Source: DATDGX01 sp036521875 (lineage in GTDB: Bacteria > Desulfobacterota > Binatia > Binatales > Binataceae). Taken from it: DNA of 64,000 nt. This document shows, one piece after another, positions 25,649 through 34,514 of the stretch (its first letter is position 1; every line of letters starts with the position of its first letter). Made by a program: the position numbers and the translations under genes. The notes under the pieces were generated by a model. That model was not told the DNA's origin. It searched no databases and saw nothing but the letters and a program-made list of their open reading frames with translations. Where the stretch lies: contig DATDGX010000147.1 in NCBI GenBank assembly GCA_036521875.1, positions 1 through 64,000 on the forward strand, read 5' to 3'.

Positions 25649-26668
25649 ATGCAAATGGGAATGGTCGGTCTCGGAAGAATGGGCGCGAACATGGTGCGGC
25701 GTCTGCTGCGCGATGGTCACGAGTGCGTGGTGTTCGACGTCACTCCCGCCGCAGTTGCGGAGCTGGCGAAGGAGAAGGCGGTGGGCGCGTCGTCGCTCGA
25801 TGACTTCGCCGCGAAGTTGAAAAAGCCGCGCGTCGCGTGGATGATGGTGCCGGCGGCGGTGGTCGAGCAGACCGTCGCGGACCTGTCGTCACGATTCGAG
25901 CGCGGCGACATCATCGTCGACGGCGGCAACTCGTATTACATCGACGACATCCGCCGAGCCGAGGCGCTCAAGGCCAAGGAGATTCACTACGTCGATTCGG
26001 GCACCAGCGGGGGAGTGTGGGGACTCGAGCGCGGCTTCTGCCAGATGATCGGCGGCGAGCCGGAAGTAGTGAAGCATCTCGGTCCGATTTTTGCGACGCT
26101 CGCACCGCCGCTTGATTCCGCGCCGCGCACCGCGGGCCGCGAAAAAGTCAAAGGCAGCACCGCGGAGCATGGCTATCTTCATTGCGGCCCCAACGGCGCC
26201 GGCCACTTCGTCAAAATGGTCCACAATGGAATCGAGTACGGGATCATGGCGGCGTACGCGGAAGGGCTGAACATCCTTCGCCACGCCAACGTCGGCAAGC
26301 AGACCAATGCCGCCGTCGATGCGGAGACTACGCCGCTCAGAAATCCGAAGCTGTACCAGTACGATTTCAACCTGACCGACATCGCCGAGGTGTGGCGCCG
26401 TGGCAGCGTGATCGCGTCGTGGCTGCTCGACCTGACGGCCGACGCGCTGCTCGGCGATCCGGAGCTGAAGAAGTTTGCCGGCCGGGTGTCGGATTCGGGC
26501 GAGGGCCGCTGGACGATCGATGCGGCGATCGACGAGGGTGTGCCAGCGCACGTGCTGACTGCGGCGCTCTACGAGCGGTTCGGATCGCGCGGCGCCGCCG
26601 ACTTCGCCGACAAGCTGCTGTCCGCGATGCGCTACGAGTTCGGCGGCCATCTCGAGAAGAAGGCCTGA
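25649..26668 (+). CDS. gnd: 6-phosphogluconate dehydrogenase, decarboxylating (GndA/YqeC type)
   Basis: A 339-residue enzyme, of the short subclass (often NAD-dependent), which oxidises 6-phosphogluconate to ribulose 5-phosphate and CO2. The N-terminal Rossmann motif is MVGLGRMGANMVRRL; VDGGNSYYIDD and VDSGTSGGVWGLERGFCQM are family signatures; the catalytic Lys-His-Asn is in HFVKMVHNGIEYG. Ribosome binding site AAGGAG. Thirteen bases separate it from zwf, so the oxidative pentose phosphate pair is one operon; no lactonase gene is included. Confidence 0.95.
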   Translation: MQMGMVGLGRMGANMVRRLLRDGHECVVFDVTPAAVAELAKEKAVGASSLDDFAAKLKKPRVAWMMVPAAVVEQTVADLSSRFERGDIIVDGGNSYYIDDIRRAEALKAKEIHYVDSGTSGGVWGLERGFCQMIGGEPEVVKHLGPIFATLAPPLDSAPRTAGREKVKGSTAEHGYLHCGPNGAGHFVKMVHNGIEYGIMAAYAEGLNILRHANVGKQTNAAVDAETTPLRNPKLYQYDFNLTDIAEVWRRGSVIASWLLDLTADALLGDPELKKFAGRVSDSGEGRWTIDAAIDEGVPAHVLTAALYERFGSRGAADFADKLLSAMRYEFGGHLEKKA

Positions 26669-26681
26669 GCGGGTTTCGGCG

Positions 26682-28217
26682 ATGTCGAGTCAAGACACCT
26701 TCCAGCCTCCAGCGAACGTGGAGGGAAAGCCTGGCGATCCTTGCGTGTTCGTGGTTTTTGGCGCGACCGGCGACCTGACCAAGCGCCTGCTGATGCCGTC
26801 GCTATACAACCTGCTCGCCGCCAGGCTGATGCCGAAGGAGTTCGCGATCATCGGCGTCAGCAACGCGCAGATGAGCTTCGAGGATTTTCGCAAACAGCTG
26901 GGCAAGGAGATCCAGGAATTCGCAACTACCAAGGTCGACCCCGAGTTGTGGAAGTGGTTCGACCAGCGGATCACTTACATGGAGGGCGACTTCAAGGACC
27001 CCGCGACCTATCAGAAGCTGAAGACGCAGCTCGCGGCGATCGACAAGCAGCAGGGCACGCCGGGCAACTACCTGTTCTACACCGCGGTGTCGCCGAGCTT
27101 TTTCGGCGAGATCGTAAAGCAGCTAGCCGCCGCCAAGCTCACCGACGAACCTAAAGGCTGCTGGCGGCGCGTGATTATCGAGAAGCCGTTCGGCCACGAT
27201 CTCGACTCGGCGCTCGCGCTCAACCGCGAGATCGGCGAGTGCCTGCGCGAGGACCAGACTTTCCGCATCGATCATTACCTGGGCAAGGAAACCGTTCAGA
27301 ACATCATGGCGTTCCGTTTCGGCAACGGCATTTTCGAACCGGTATGGGACCGCCGCTATATTAATCACGTTCAGATAACGGTGGCGGAGACGGTCGGCGT
27401 GGAACATCGCGGCGGCTACTACGAGACTTCGGGTGCGCTCCGCGACATGGTTCCTAATCACATACTGCAGTTGGTGGCACTGACCGCGATGGAGCCGCCG
27501 ATCTCGTTCGACTCCGAGCCGGTGCGCGACGAGAAGACCAAGCTGCTGCGCGCGATTCGTCCGCTCCAACCGGAAGAGGTGCCGTCGTGGGCGGTGCGCG
27601 GACAATACGGGCTGGGCACGATGGGCAAGGAGCAAGTGCCGGGTTACCGGTCCGAGCCGCAGGTCAATCCGCAGTCGCCGGTCGAGACCTACGTCGCGCT
27701 GAAACTTGCGATCGACAACTGGCGATGGGAAGGCGTGCCGTTCTATCTGCGCACCGGGAAGCGGATGGCGAAGCGGGTCACCGAGATCGCGATCCGGTTC
27801 AAGGCGCCGCCATTGCTGCTCTTCCGCCAGACTGCCGTCAAACAAATCGAGCAGAACGAGCTGGTGCTGCATATCCAGCCCGACGAGGGAATTTCGTTGG
27901 GCTTCAGCGCCAAGATACCGGGACCGGTGGTCAAGCTCGAGACTGTCGACATGAATTTCAAGTACGCCGATTATTTCGGCGCCCCACCGAGCATCGGATA
28001 CGAGACGCTGCTGCTCGATTGCATGATCGGCGACCCGACGTTGTTCCAGCGCGCGGATACCGTCGACGCGGGATGGCGCGTGGTCGACCCGATCCTCGAT
28101 GCGTGGAAGGCTAACCCGCCCAAAGATTTTCCGAACTATCCGGCCGGCTCATGGGGACCGCGCGCCGCCGACGAATTGCTGGAGCGCGATCGCCGCAAGT
28201 GGCGCGATCTCAGATAA
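26682..28217 (+). CDS. zwf: glucose-6-phosphate dehydrogenase
   Basis: A 511-residue enzyme that makes 6-phosphogluconolactone and NADPH (or NADH). The coenzyme-binding VFGATGDLTKRLLMPSLYNL is at residues of about 23-42, IIEKPFGHDLDSA near 165, and the active-site signature FRIDHYLGKETVQN near 193-206. Length fits the family. It follows gnd by 13 bases. Together with the transaldolase and aldolase genes at the right end of the window it covers much of the pentose phosphate pathway. Confidence 0.97.
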   Translation: MSSQDTFQPPANVEGKPGDPCVFVVFGATGDLTKRLLMPSLYNLLAARLMPKEFAIIGVSNAQMSFEDFRKQLGKEIQEFATTKVDPELWKWFDQRITYMEGDFKDPATYQKLKTQLAAIDKQQGTPGNYLFYTAVSPSFFGEIVKQLAAAKLTDEPKGCWRRVIIEKPFGHDLDSALALNREIGECLREDQTFRIDHYLGKETVQNIMAFRFGNGIFEPVWDRRYINHVQITVAETVGVEHRGGYYETSGALRDMVPNHILQLVALTAMEPPISFDSEPVRDEKTKLLRAIRPLQPEEVPSWAVRGQYGLGTMGKEQVPGYRSEPQVNPQSPVETYVALKLAIDNWRWEGVPFYLRTGKRMAKRVTEIAIRFKAPPLLLFRQTAVKQIEQNELVLHIQPDEGISLGFSAKIPGPVVKLETVDMNFKYADYFGAPPSIGYETLLLDCMIGDPTLFQRADTVDAGWRVVDPILDAWKANPPKDFPNYPAGSWGPRAADELLERDRRKWRDLR

Positions 28218-28306
28218 TCAGGTAGGCACGGCATCGAGGCCGAACTGCGCGGTCAGTTTCGCGCGCGCGGTATAGGTACAAAAGCGGTCGGATATAGTAT
28301 GAAAGG

Positions 28307-28942
28307 ATGAACTTGCGAATCACCTTTTTGCTCGGAGTGGTTCTGGTCGGAGGCGTATTGATGCGAAGTTCAGTGAGCGCCGCGGAGAACGGGTCCGCCA
28401 ATGGCGCATTGGCGAAAGCGACTTTTGCCGGCGGCTGCTTCTGGTGCATGCAGCCCGCTTTCGACGGAATTCCCGGCGTGGTGTCGACCCGAGTCGGGTA
28501 TACCGGCGGACAGAAAGTGAATCCGACTTACGACGAGGTCTGCAGCGGCACTACTGGACATGCCGAGGCACTCGAGCTGACCTACGATCCGAAAAAGATA
28601 AGCTATCGCAAATTGCTCGACATCTTCTGGCACAATATCGATCCGACCGTCCGCGACCAGCAATTTTGCGACGAAGGAACTCAGTATCGCACCGCGATTT
28701 TTTTCCACGACGCGGAGCAACAGCGCGAAGCGCTCGCATCAGAGAAGGAACTGGAGAAGACCAAACCGTTCAAGGATCCGATCGTCACCGAGATCGTTCC
28801 GGCCTCGACCTTCTACACCGCCGAGGACTATCACCAGCAGTATTGCCGCACGCACAAGATCGCCTACGGCATGTATCGATACGGATGCGGCCGCGATCAG
28901 CGGCTGCGCCAACTGTGGGGCGCGTCGGCCGGCACCCACTGA
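28307..28942 (+). CDS. msrA: peptide-methionine (S)-S-oxide reductase, exported
   Basis: A 211-residue methionine sulfoxide reductase A. The active site GCFWC is at residues 43-47 (Cys44 catalytic), with the family blocks GVVSTRVGYTGG, YDEVCSGTTGHAEAL, IDPTVRDQQFCDEGTQYRTA and FYTAEDYHQQYC. Residues 1-25 form a Sec signal peptide, so this copy repairs oxidised proteins in the periplasm. A possible -10 element TATAGT lies in the last 20 bases before the start. It follows zwf, an NADPH source, but is separated by 89 bases. Confidence 0.95.
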   Translation: MNLRITFLLGVVLVGGVLMRSSVSAAENGSANGALAKATFAGGCFWCMQPAFDGIPGVVSTRVGYTGGQKVNPTYDEVCSGTTGHAEALELTYDPKKISYRKLLDIFWHNIDPTVRDQQFCDEGTQYRTAIFFHDAEQQREALASEKELEKTKPFKDPIVTEIVPASTFYTAEDYHQQYCRTHKIAYGMYRYGCGRDQRLRQLWGASAGTH

Positions 28943-28959
28943 AGCTGGTTGAGGCAGAA

Positions 28960-30375
28960 TCACTTCGCGGGCGCATTGGTGCCGCGATAAGCGATGCGCC
29001 AGACGGTGCCGTGCGCGTCCTCGGTGACGATCAGAGATCCGTCACGAGCGACTGCCACACCAACCGGCCGCGCCCATACATTTCCGTCGGGCGTTACGAA
29101 ACCGGTCATGAAGTCCTCGTACTCGCCGGTAGGTTTGCCGTCGCGAATGATCACGCGAATAATTTTATAGCCAGTGCGTCGCGAGCGGTTCCACGATCCG
29201 TGCTCGGCGGCGAAAGCGTCGCCGCGATACTCCAGTGGAAATTGGCCAGCCTCATAGAAGGTCATCTCGAGCGAGGCGGAGTGCGCCTGGATGAGTACAT
29301 CGGGAACGACGACCTTGCTCTTGAGGTCGGGCCGCTCATCGCGATGATGCGGATCCTCGTTGCCGCCGATGTAGTACCAGGGCCATCCGTAGAAGCCACC
29401 TTCCTTGACGCTCGTTAGGTAGTCGGGCGGTAGATTGTCGCCCAGATCGTCGCGCTCGTTGGTCGAACACCAGAGCTCGCCGTTCGCGGGAGCGATAGTC
29501 ATCCCGACGCAGTTGCGCAAACCGGTCGCAAAGATGTGAAGACCAGTGCCATCGGCATTGCACTGCAGGACGTTGGCGCGCTTCTCCTCAGCTCCCCACG
29601 CTGCGCCGAAGCCGTGGAGCTGATCATATTGGATCGCATCGGGAAGCTGGCGCCGGGCAAGTCTTTCCGCGTCGTTGGACCCCGAGCCGACCGAGACAAA
29701 CATCTTCGAGCCGTCGCGCGAGAAGATGACGTCGCGAGTCCAATGTCCGCCGCCGCGCAGAAAACCGCCGCCGGGAATGTTGACGACAGTTTGCGCTGGG
29801 CCGCGAGCCCGCAGATCGCCGTTGCGGTACGGAAAACGCACCACCGAGTCGGTGTTCGCCACGTAAATAAATTGAGGATCCGGTCCCGGCGGCCAGAATG
29901 CGATCCCGAACGGCAAATTCAGGCGCGTCGCGAAGACCTCGACTCGCTCGGCCTTCGCCGCGCCGTCTGCCGCACGCAGAACGCGGATCTGCCCAGCCGT
30001 ACTCTCGGCGATGAAGAGGTCGCCGTTGGGAGCGGCGCGGACCAGGCGTGGACGGTCGAGGCTGCTCGCGAATTCGTCAACGGCGAAACCGGGCGGAACT
30101 TTCGGCATCGCGCCGTCGGGACGAGCAACGATTTCCGGAAAGTTAACGGCGGACTCGGTTGCAAACGGCGGCGGGAGGTCGTCGACGGTTATCTTCCGTC
30201 GAACACCGGGTGAATCCGTCTGCCAGTCGCCGAACGCTGCTTCCCCGGTGAGAACCGCGGATTGCTCGGCGGCCGAAGAGCTCGCGAGGAGCGTAAAAAT
30301 CGCTATGGCGCCAAGGCCGGCGAGCGCAAGATATGATCGCCAACGACGCCGCGAGCGATCACCTGCCCAGCGCAT
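28960..30375 (-). CDS. PQQ-dependent sugar dehydrogenase-like (sorbosone dehydrogenase family)
   Basis: A 471-residue exported beta-propeller protein. Signal at about residues 13-36 (SYLALAGLGAIAIFTLLASS). Propeller motifs are clear: GFAVDEFASSLDRPRLVRAA, GDLFIAESTAGQIRVL, NLPFGIAFWPPG, IFATGLRNCVGMTIAPANGELWC, and RPVGVAVARDGSLIVTEDAHG. This is the L-sorbosone / glucose dehydrogenase GdhB fold using PQQ; many such proteins have no tested substrate. Its start lies inside the SDR gene upstream (17 bases overlap), indicating coupling. Confidence 0.88.
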   Translation of the reverse strand: MRWAGDRSRRRWRSYLALAGLGAIAIFTLLASSSAAEQSAVLTGEAAFGDWQTDSPGVRRKITVDDLPPPFATESAVNFPEIVARPDGAMPKVPPGFAVDEFASSLDRPRLVRAAPNGDLFIAESTAGQIRVLRAADGAAKAERVEVFATRLNLPFGIAFWPPGPDPQFIYVANTDSVVRFPYRNGDLRARGPAQTVVNIPGGGFLRGGGHWTRDVIFSRDGSKMFVSVGSGSNDAERLARRQLPDAIQYDQLHGFGAAWGAEEKRANVLQCNADGTGLHIFATGLRNCVGMTIAPANGELWCSTNERDDLGDNLPPDYLTSVKEGGFYGWPWYYIGGNEDPHHRDERPDLKSKVVVPDVLIQAHSASLEMTFYEAGQFPLEYRGDAFAAEHGSWNRSRRTGYKIIRVIIRDGKPTGEYEDFMTGFVTPDGNVWARPVGVAVARDGSLIVTEDAHGTVWRIAYRGTNAPAK

Positions 30376-31300
30376 TGTAATGCACGTCAGTCAGTTGCTC
30401 CGAAATCGACCATAGTCGTTTCGCGACTTCCGCATCGCGAGCGCGCGCGCTGCGGTTGACTTTCCTCGGATAGCCCCAGAATTCGCCGAGACCGTCGGGA
30501 CCGATGTAGTCTCCTCCGTGCACATCGGCTGCGGCCGCCGCGTAGAGCGTCGGCAGCGCGCCCATCGCTCCGCTTTGCGCCGACAAGCTATTCATCATTC
30601 CCCAGAACCACTCCATCATCGACGAGCCCTGCATCCGCGCTCCCGCCGCCTGCAGATTCGTCGCCGCGTAGCCCGGATGGCACGCGACCGCGAGCAGCTT
30701 GGCACCCACGGTTTCGATTCGCCGCTGCAATTCGAGCGTGAACAACAGATTCGCCAGCTTGCTCTGCCCGTACGCCATCCACTTTCGGTAGCCATGCTCC
30801 CATTGGAGATCGTCGAAATGTATGGAGCCCGCGCGATGCGCTCCGCTGCTGACCGTGACCACGCGTGCCCCTTCGGCTGCGAGCAGCCGGTCGAGTAGCA
30901 GACCCGTCAATGCGAAATGGCCGAGATGGTTGGTTCCGAACTGCATCTCGAAGCCGTCTTTGGTGCGGCCATACGGCAGCGCCATTACGCCGGCGTTGTT
31001 GCATAGCACGTGGAGTTGGTTGTGCTGGCTGCGAAATCGATCGGCGAACGCGCGCACCGAAGCCAGGCTGGAAAGGTCGAGCTCCATCACGTCAACGCTC
31101 GCCTTCGGATACACAGACGTGATCTGAGCCGCCGCGCCGCGCGCCTTCTCCATGCTACGGCAGGCGAGCACGGTGTAGGCTCCCTTGCGCGCGAACTGCA
31201 ATGCAGCTTCGTAACCGATCCCGCTGTTACCCCCCGTGACGACGATCTTTTTGCTGGAGAGATCCGGCAGATCATCCGCGGTCCATCTGCTTCCGGGCAT
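30359..31300 (-). CDS. short-chain dehydrogenase/reductase (retinol dehydrogenase-like)
   Basis: A 313-residue SDR. Cofactor motif VVTGGNSGIGYEAAL near residue 20, LCNNAGVM near 97, NHLGHFALTGLLL, catalytic Ser in VVTVSSGAHRAG and YGQSKLAN (Tyr-x-x-x-Lys). The overall layout fits the retinol dehydrogenase / protochlorophyllide reductase-like subgroup (PF00106, extended). The start at 31300 has GAGGAG seven bases upstream. Its 3' end overlaps the sorbosone dehydrogenase-type gene, so the pair may act on one substrate, an alcohol or sugar derivative. Confidence 0.93.
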   Translation of the reverse strand: MPGSRWTADDLPDLSSKKIVVTGGNSGIGYEAALQFARKGAYTVLACRSMEKARGAAAQITSVYPKASVDVMELDLSSLASVRAFADRFRSQHNQLHVLCNNAGVMALPYGRTKDGFEMQFGTNHLGHFALTGLLLDRLLAAEGARVVTVSSGAHRAGSIHFDDLQWEHGYRKWMAYGQSKLANLLFTLELQRRIETVGAKLLAVACHPGYAATNLQAAGARMQGSSMMEWFWGMMNSLSAQSGAMGALPTLYAAAAADVHGGDYIGPDGLGEFWGYPRKVNRSARARDAEVAKRLWSISEQLTDVHYNALGR

Positions 31301-31525
31301 AGGTGTACTCCTCGGCGCAAACATTACAGGATCGTGGTGGCGCGTCCCATCACGACGGAGCCGGTGCGATCGTGGGGAAAATTTGACGTAAAATTTGACG
31401 CTCGATTCCGGAACAATGACGGGGATTCGCAGGTTTACAGATACGGACGTGTAGGCTTACAGATATAGAGAGCGATCGAGGCCGGCGAGGCTTGCCGACT
31501 TGCGTTTTTTGACGGAGGACATGTC

Positions 31526-31999
31526 ATGCGACTCTACCCGCGTTTAGCCGTATCTGCGGCATTCGTAGCGACGTTGGTGATTGCGAGTCCGAGCCTCGGC
31601 GCAGCCGCCGGAATGGGGGGAATGGGCGGGGGGATGGGCGGCACTGGCGGAATGTCCGGTGGCAGTTCGATCTCGGTGTCCGGCACCTCGGTCATCGTAA
31701 CCGGATCGATGAGCCGCAACATTGGCACCATGGGTAGCATCGGCTCGTCCGCAGGCTACGGCTCGGGCGGCTGCGGCACTCCGCATGGGGCAACGTCGGG
31801 TCCCGTCGATCCTCGGACCGTCGGAAATCTCTCGCTGACGGGACTCCGCAATTGCGTGACTCTGTCGCCTGCGCGCCAGAGTCTGCCCAAGGCTGATCCC
31901 GACATCGTCGGCGTCTCCGTCCCGATGATGCCGCCGGATGCGACACCCGCCGACGGCGCGACCAGCGCGCAGCGTGGAAGCGCGGCTCCCAACTACTAA
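31526..31999 (+). CDS. secreted Gly/Met/Ser-rich protein
   Basis: A 157-residue exported protein: signal peptide 1-27 (AVSAAFVATLVIASPSLGAAA), then a low-complexity stretch GMGGMGGGMGGTGGMSGGSS, a serine/threonine-rich strand region (SISVSGTSVIVTGSMSR) and a small module with paired cysteines (GCGTPHGATS, LTGLRNCVTLSPARQ). GGAGGAC precedes the ATG. No family recognised. Methionine/glycine repeats appear in copper-binding and surface proteins; here that is only a possibility. Stand-alone, convergent with an acyl-CoA dehydrogenase gene. Confidence 0.72.
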   Translation: MRLYPRLAVSAAFVATLVIASPSLGAAAGMGGMGGGMGGTGGMSGGSSISVSGTSVIVTGSMSRNIGTMGSIGSSAGYGSGGCGTPHGATSGPVDPRTVGNLSLTGLRNCVTLSPARQSLPKADPDIVGVSVPMMPPDATPADGATSAQRGSAAPNY

Positions 32000-32013
32000 A
32001 GTCCGTCGCGGCT

Positions 32014-32031
32014 GCGGCGCGATCGCGCCGC
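32014..32031. terminator. GC-rich palindrome between convergent genes
   Basis: A perfect 18-base palindrome (GCGGCGC, GATC, GCGCCGC) lies 15 bases after the Gly/Met-rich gene and 24 bases before the convergent dehydrogenase stop. It could fold as a 7-bp stem and serve both genes; no T-run. Confidence 0.4.
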
Positions 32032-32054
32032 GGCTAGGGGTGCCGCATTCGTTA

Positions 32055-33194
32055 TCAGTAGTGGTTGAGTCGCGCGAGGCGATCGGCGTGGAAGTTCGCG
32101 TCGCCGAACAGTTCCTGTCCGACGCGGACGCGCTTCATGAACAGGCCCACGTCGAATTCGTCGGTCATCCCGATGCCGCCGTGCATTTGGACCGCCTCCT
32201 GCACTGCGAGCGTGGCGCTGCCGCCGGCGCGCGCTTTTGCCAACGAGACGACCGCGCCTGCCGTGTCGAACGACTCGTCGAGAGTCTGCAGCGCCTTCAA
32301 CACCGCGGAGCGGGTGACTTCCAGCTCGCAGTAGAGGTGAGCCGCGCGATGCTGTAGTGCCTGGAATTCGCCGATCGCTTTTCCGAATTGCTTGCGCTCC
32401 CGCAGATAGCCCACCGTTCTGCCGAACGCCTCTTCGCTGGCTCCCACCAGCTCCGCCGCGACCGCGGCACGGCCCACGTTCAGCGTGCCCTCCAGGATGC
32501 TCCAGCCCGCGTCGACCTTGCCGAGCACCGCGTCGGCGCCGGCGCTGACATTTTCGAACTTGATGCGCGCCGCGTTGTGAGTATCGACCATCGGCGTGCG
32601 CTCTGCGCTGATCCCTTTCGTTTTCGAATCTAGAACGAACAGAGTGATGCCTTTGTTGTCGCCGGACGCACCCGCGGTTCGCGCCGCGACGATCAGGATA
32701 TCGGCGACGTGACCGTCGACGACGAAGGTCTTGGCCCCGTTCAGCGTGAATCCGTTTCCGGTGCGGGTCGCGGTCAGCGCGGTTTTTTCGGGGCGATGCT
32801 TCGCGGTTTCGTCGATCGCGAGCGCTGCGATCAGTTCGCCGCTAACGATTCGCGGCAGATACTTTTTCTTTTGCGCGTCGCTGCCGCCGCGCGAGATCGC
32901 ACTGGCGGCAAGAAGAGCCGTCGACAGGAACGGCGAGGGCGCAAGCGTGCGCCCGAGCTCTTCCATCACCACGCCGGCTTCGACGTGGCCGAGTCCGAGT
33001 CCGCCGTACTCCTGCGGGACCAAGATGCCCGCCCAGCCCATCTCGACAAAGTCCTTCCACAGTTGGCGCGAGAAGCCATCCGGGTCGCGAGTGTCGCGGA
33101 GCTGGCGCAGGTGCGCGATCGGTGCGTTCTTGCCGAGAAAGCCACGCGCGTTGTCGCGCAGCATCGCTTGTTCGTCGGTGAGGACCAGTGCCAT
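32055..33194 (-). CDS. acyl-CoA dehydrogenase subunit, catalytic-Glu-lacking type
   Basis: A 379-residue acyl-CoA dehydrogenase-fold protein. It has the N-terminal helical domain (LVPQEYGGLGLGHVEAGVVM), a beta domain (NGFTLNGAKTFVVDGHVADI) and C-terminal helices (RKQFGKAIGEFQALQHRAA, AVQMHGGIGMTDEFDVGLFM), but ends without the usual EGT/EGG segment that carries the catalytic glutamate. Such chains are known from actinobacterial heteromeric (alpha2beta2) dehydrogenases, where one subunit supplies the catalytic residue and the other does not. Its neighbour upstream on the same strand, 70 bases away, has the EGGTSEVQ segment, so the two probably pair. Confidence 0.9.
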   Translation of the reverse strand: MALVLTDEQAMLRDNARGFLGKNAPIAHLRQLRDTRDPDGFSRQLWKDFVEMGWAGILVPQEYGGLGLGHVEAGVVMEELGRTLAPSPFLSTALLAASAISRGGSDAQKKKYLPRIVSGELIAALAIDETAKHRPEKTALTATRTGNGFTLNGAKTFVVDGHVADILIVAARTAGASGDNKGITLFVLDSKTKGISAERTPMVDTHNAARIKFENVSAGADAVLGKVDAGWSILEGTLNVGRAAVAAELVGASEEAFGRTVGYLRERKQFGKAIGEFQALQHRAAHLYCELEVTRSAVLKALQTLDESFDTAGAVVSLAKARAGGSATLAVQEAVQMHGGIGMTDEFDVGLFMKRVRVGQELFGDANFHADRLARLNHY

Positions 33195-33264
33195 GTCAGC
33201 GATTCCGATTACTCACTTGGTATAGATTTTCTTTGCGAGCGACCCTTTTCCGATGGCGTCCTTC

Positions 33265-34446
33265 TCAGGCGCCCGGCAGATTGAGTATCCGCTTGGCCAC
33301 GATGTTGAGCTGGACCTCACTGGTCCCGCCTTCGATCGAATTCGCCTTCGAGCGCAGCCACGCGCGCGCCTGATAGCCATTGCGCGAGCGTTTGCCTTCC
33401 CACTCCAGCGCGTCCGAGCCGCCCGCCGCCATCACCAGCTCGAGCCGCCGCTTGTTGAGCTCGGTGCCGTAGTATTTCAGCAGCGACGACACCGCTGGAT
33501 GCGCCTGCCCAACCTTGGCCATGTCGCCAACGCGCTCCATCGTCAGCCGGAATGCCTGCGCGTCGATCTCCAGTGCCGCAATCTGGCCGCGCAACACCGT
33601 GTCGGCGAGCATCCCATTCTCGGTTCCCATCGTCTCCGCTGCGATCTTTCCGAGCGAGCGATTGTCCGCCGTGCTACCCATGCCGCCGATCATGTCGCGC
33701 TCATGTGTGAGCAGGTACTTCGCGATTTCCCATCCCTTGTTTAGCGTGCCGATCAGGTTGGCCTTCGGCACCAGCACGTCGTCGAAGAAGGTCTGGCAGA
33801 AAGGCGACGCGCCCGAGATGAGCGTGATCGGCTTGGTCGAGACGCCGGCGCTCTCCATGTCGAAAAGCACGAAGCTGATGCCTTCATGTTTCGGCGCGTT
33901 GGGGTCGGTGCGCACCAGGCAGAAAATCCAGTCCGCCTTGTCCGCGTACGAGGTCCAGATCTTCGATCCGTTGACGAGGAAGTTGTCGCCCTTGTCTTCC
34001 GCGCGCGTTTGCAGCGAGGCGAGGTCGGAGCCCGCACCCGGTTCCGAGTAGCCCTGGCACCAGCGGATTTCGCCGCGCGCGATTTTGGGCAGATGCTCGC
34101 GCTTTTGCGCCTCCGAACCGTACTTGAGCAGCGCAGGCCCCAGCATCCAGATGCCGAAGCTGTCGAGCGGCGAGCGGCAGCCCAGCGCGCGCATCTCCTG
34201 GCGCAGAATTTTCGTTTCGTCACGCGACAGTCCACCGCCACCAAACTCACGCGGCCACTCCGGCACCGTCCATCCCTTCTCCGCCATGCGCTCGAGCCAC
34301 AATCGCTGGGCATCGGACTTGAACTTCCAATTGCGTCCGCCCCAGCAGGTGTCGTCCTCGCTCTGCGTGGGCCTGCGCATCTCTGGCGGGCAATTCGCTT
34401 CGAGCCAGGCTCGTGTTTCTTTGCGGAAGGTTTCCAGGTCGCTCAT
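33265..34446 (-). CDS. acyl-CoA dehydrogenase subunit, catalytic type
   Basis: A 393-residue acyl-CoA dehydrogenase from ATG at 34446 (MSDLETFRKETRAWLEANCP); the frame extends upstream, but without homology. Signatures: WCQGYSEPGAGSDLASLQT (FAD/acyl site), NGSKIWTSYADKADW, and the C-terminal SIEGGTSEVQLNIVAKRIL, where the glutamate is in the position of the catalytic base. It precedes the Glu-lacking dehydrogenase chain by 70 bases. In mycobacteria such pairs (FadE28/29, FadE26/27 type) form heterotetramers acting on steroid or branched side chains; the assignment here is by analogy. Confidence 0.92.
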   Translation of the reverse strand: MSDLETFRKETRAWLEANCPPEMRRPTQSEDDTCWGGRNWKFKSDAQRLWLERMAEKGWTVPEWPREFGGGGLSRDETKILRQEMRALGCRSPLDSFGIWMLGPALLKYGSEAQKREHLPKIARGEIRWCQGYSEPGAGSDLASLQTRAEDKGDNFLVNGSKIWTSYADKADWIFCLVRTDPNAPKHEGISFVLFDMESAGVSTKPITLISGASPFCQTFFDDVLVPKANLIGTLNKGWEIAKYLLTHERDMIGGMGSTADNRSLGKIAAETMGTENGMLADTVLRGQIAALEIDAQAFRLTMERVGDMAKVGQAHPAVSSLLKYYGTELNKRRLELVMAAGGSDALEWEGKRSRNGYQARAWLRSKANSIEGGTSEVQLNIVAKRILNLPGA

Positions 34447-34514
34447 CGCCTTGTCGCTCCTGATTCTACTGATGGCGTGATTATGGCCGCGAGCTATCAA
34501 AAATGCGAACTTTC

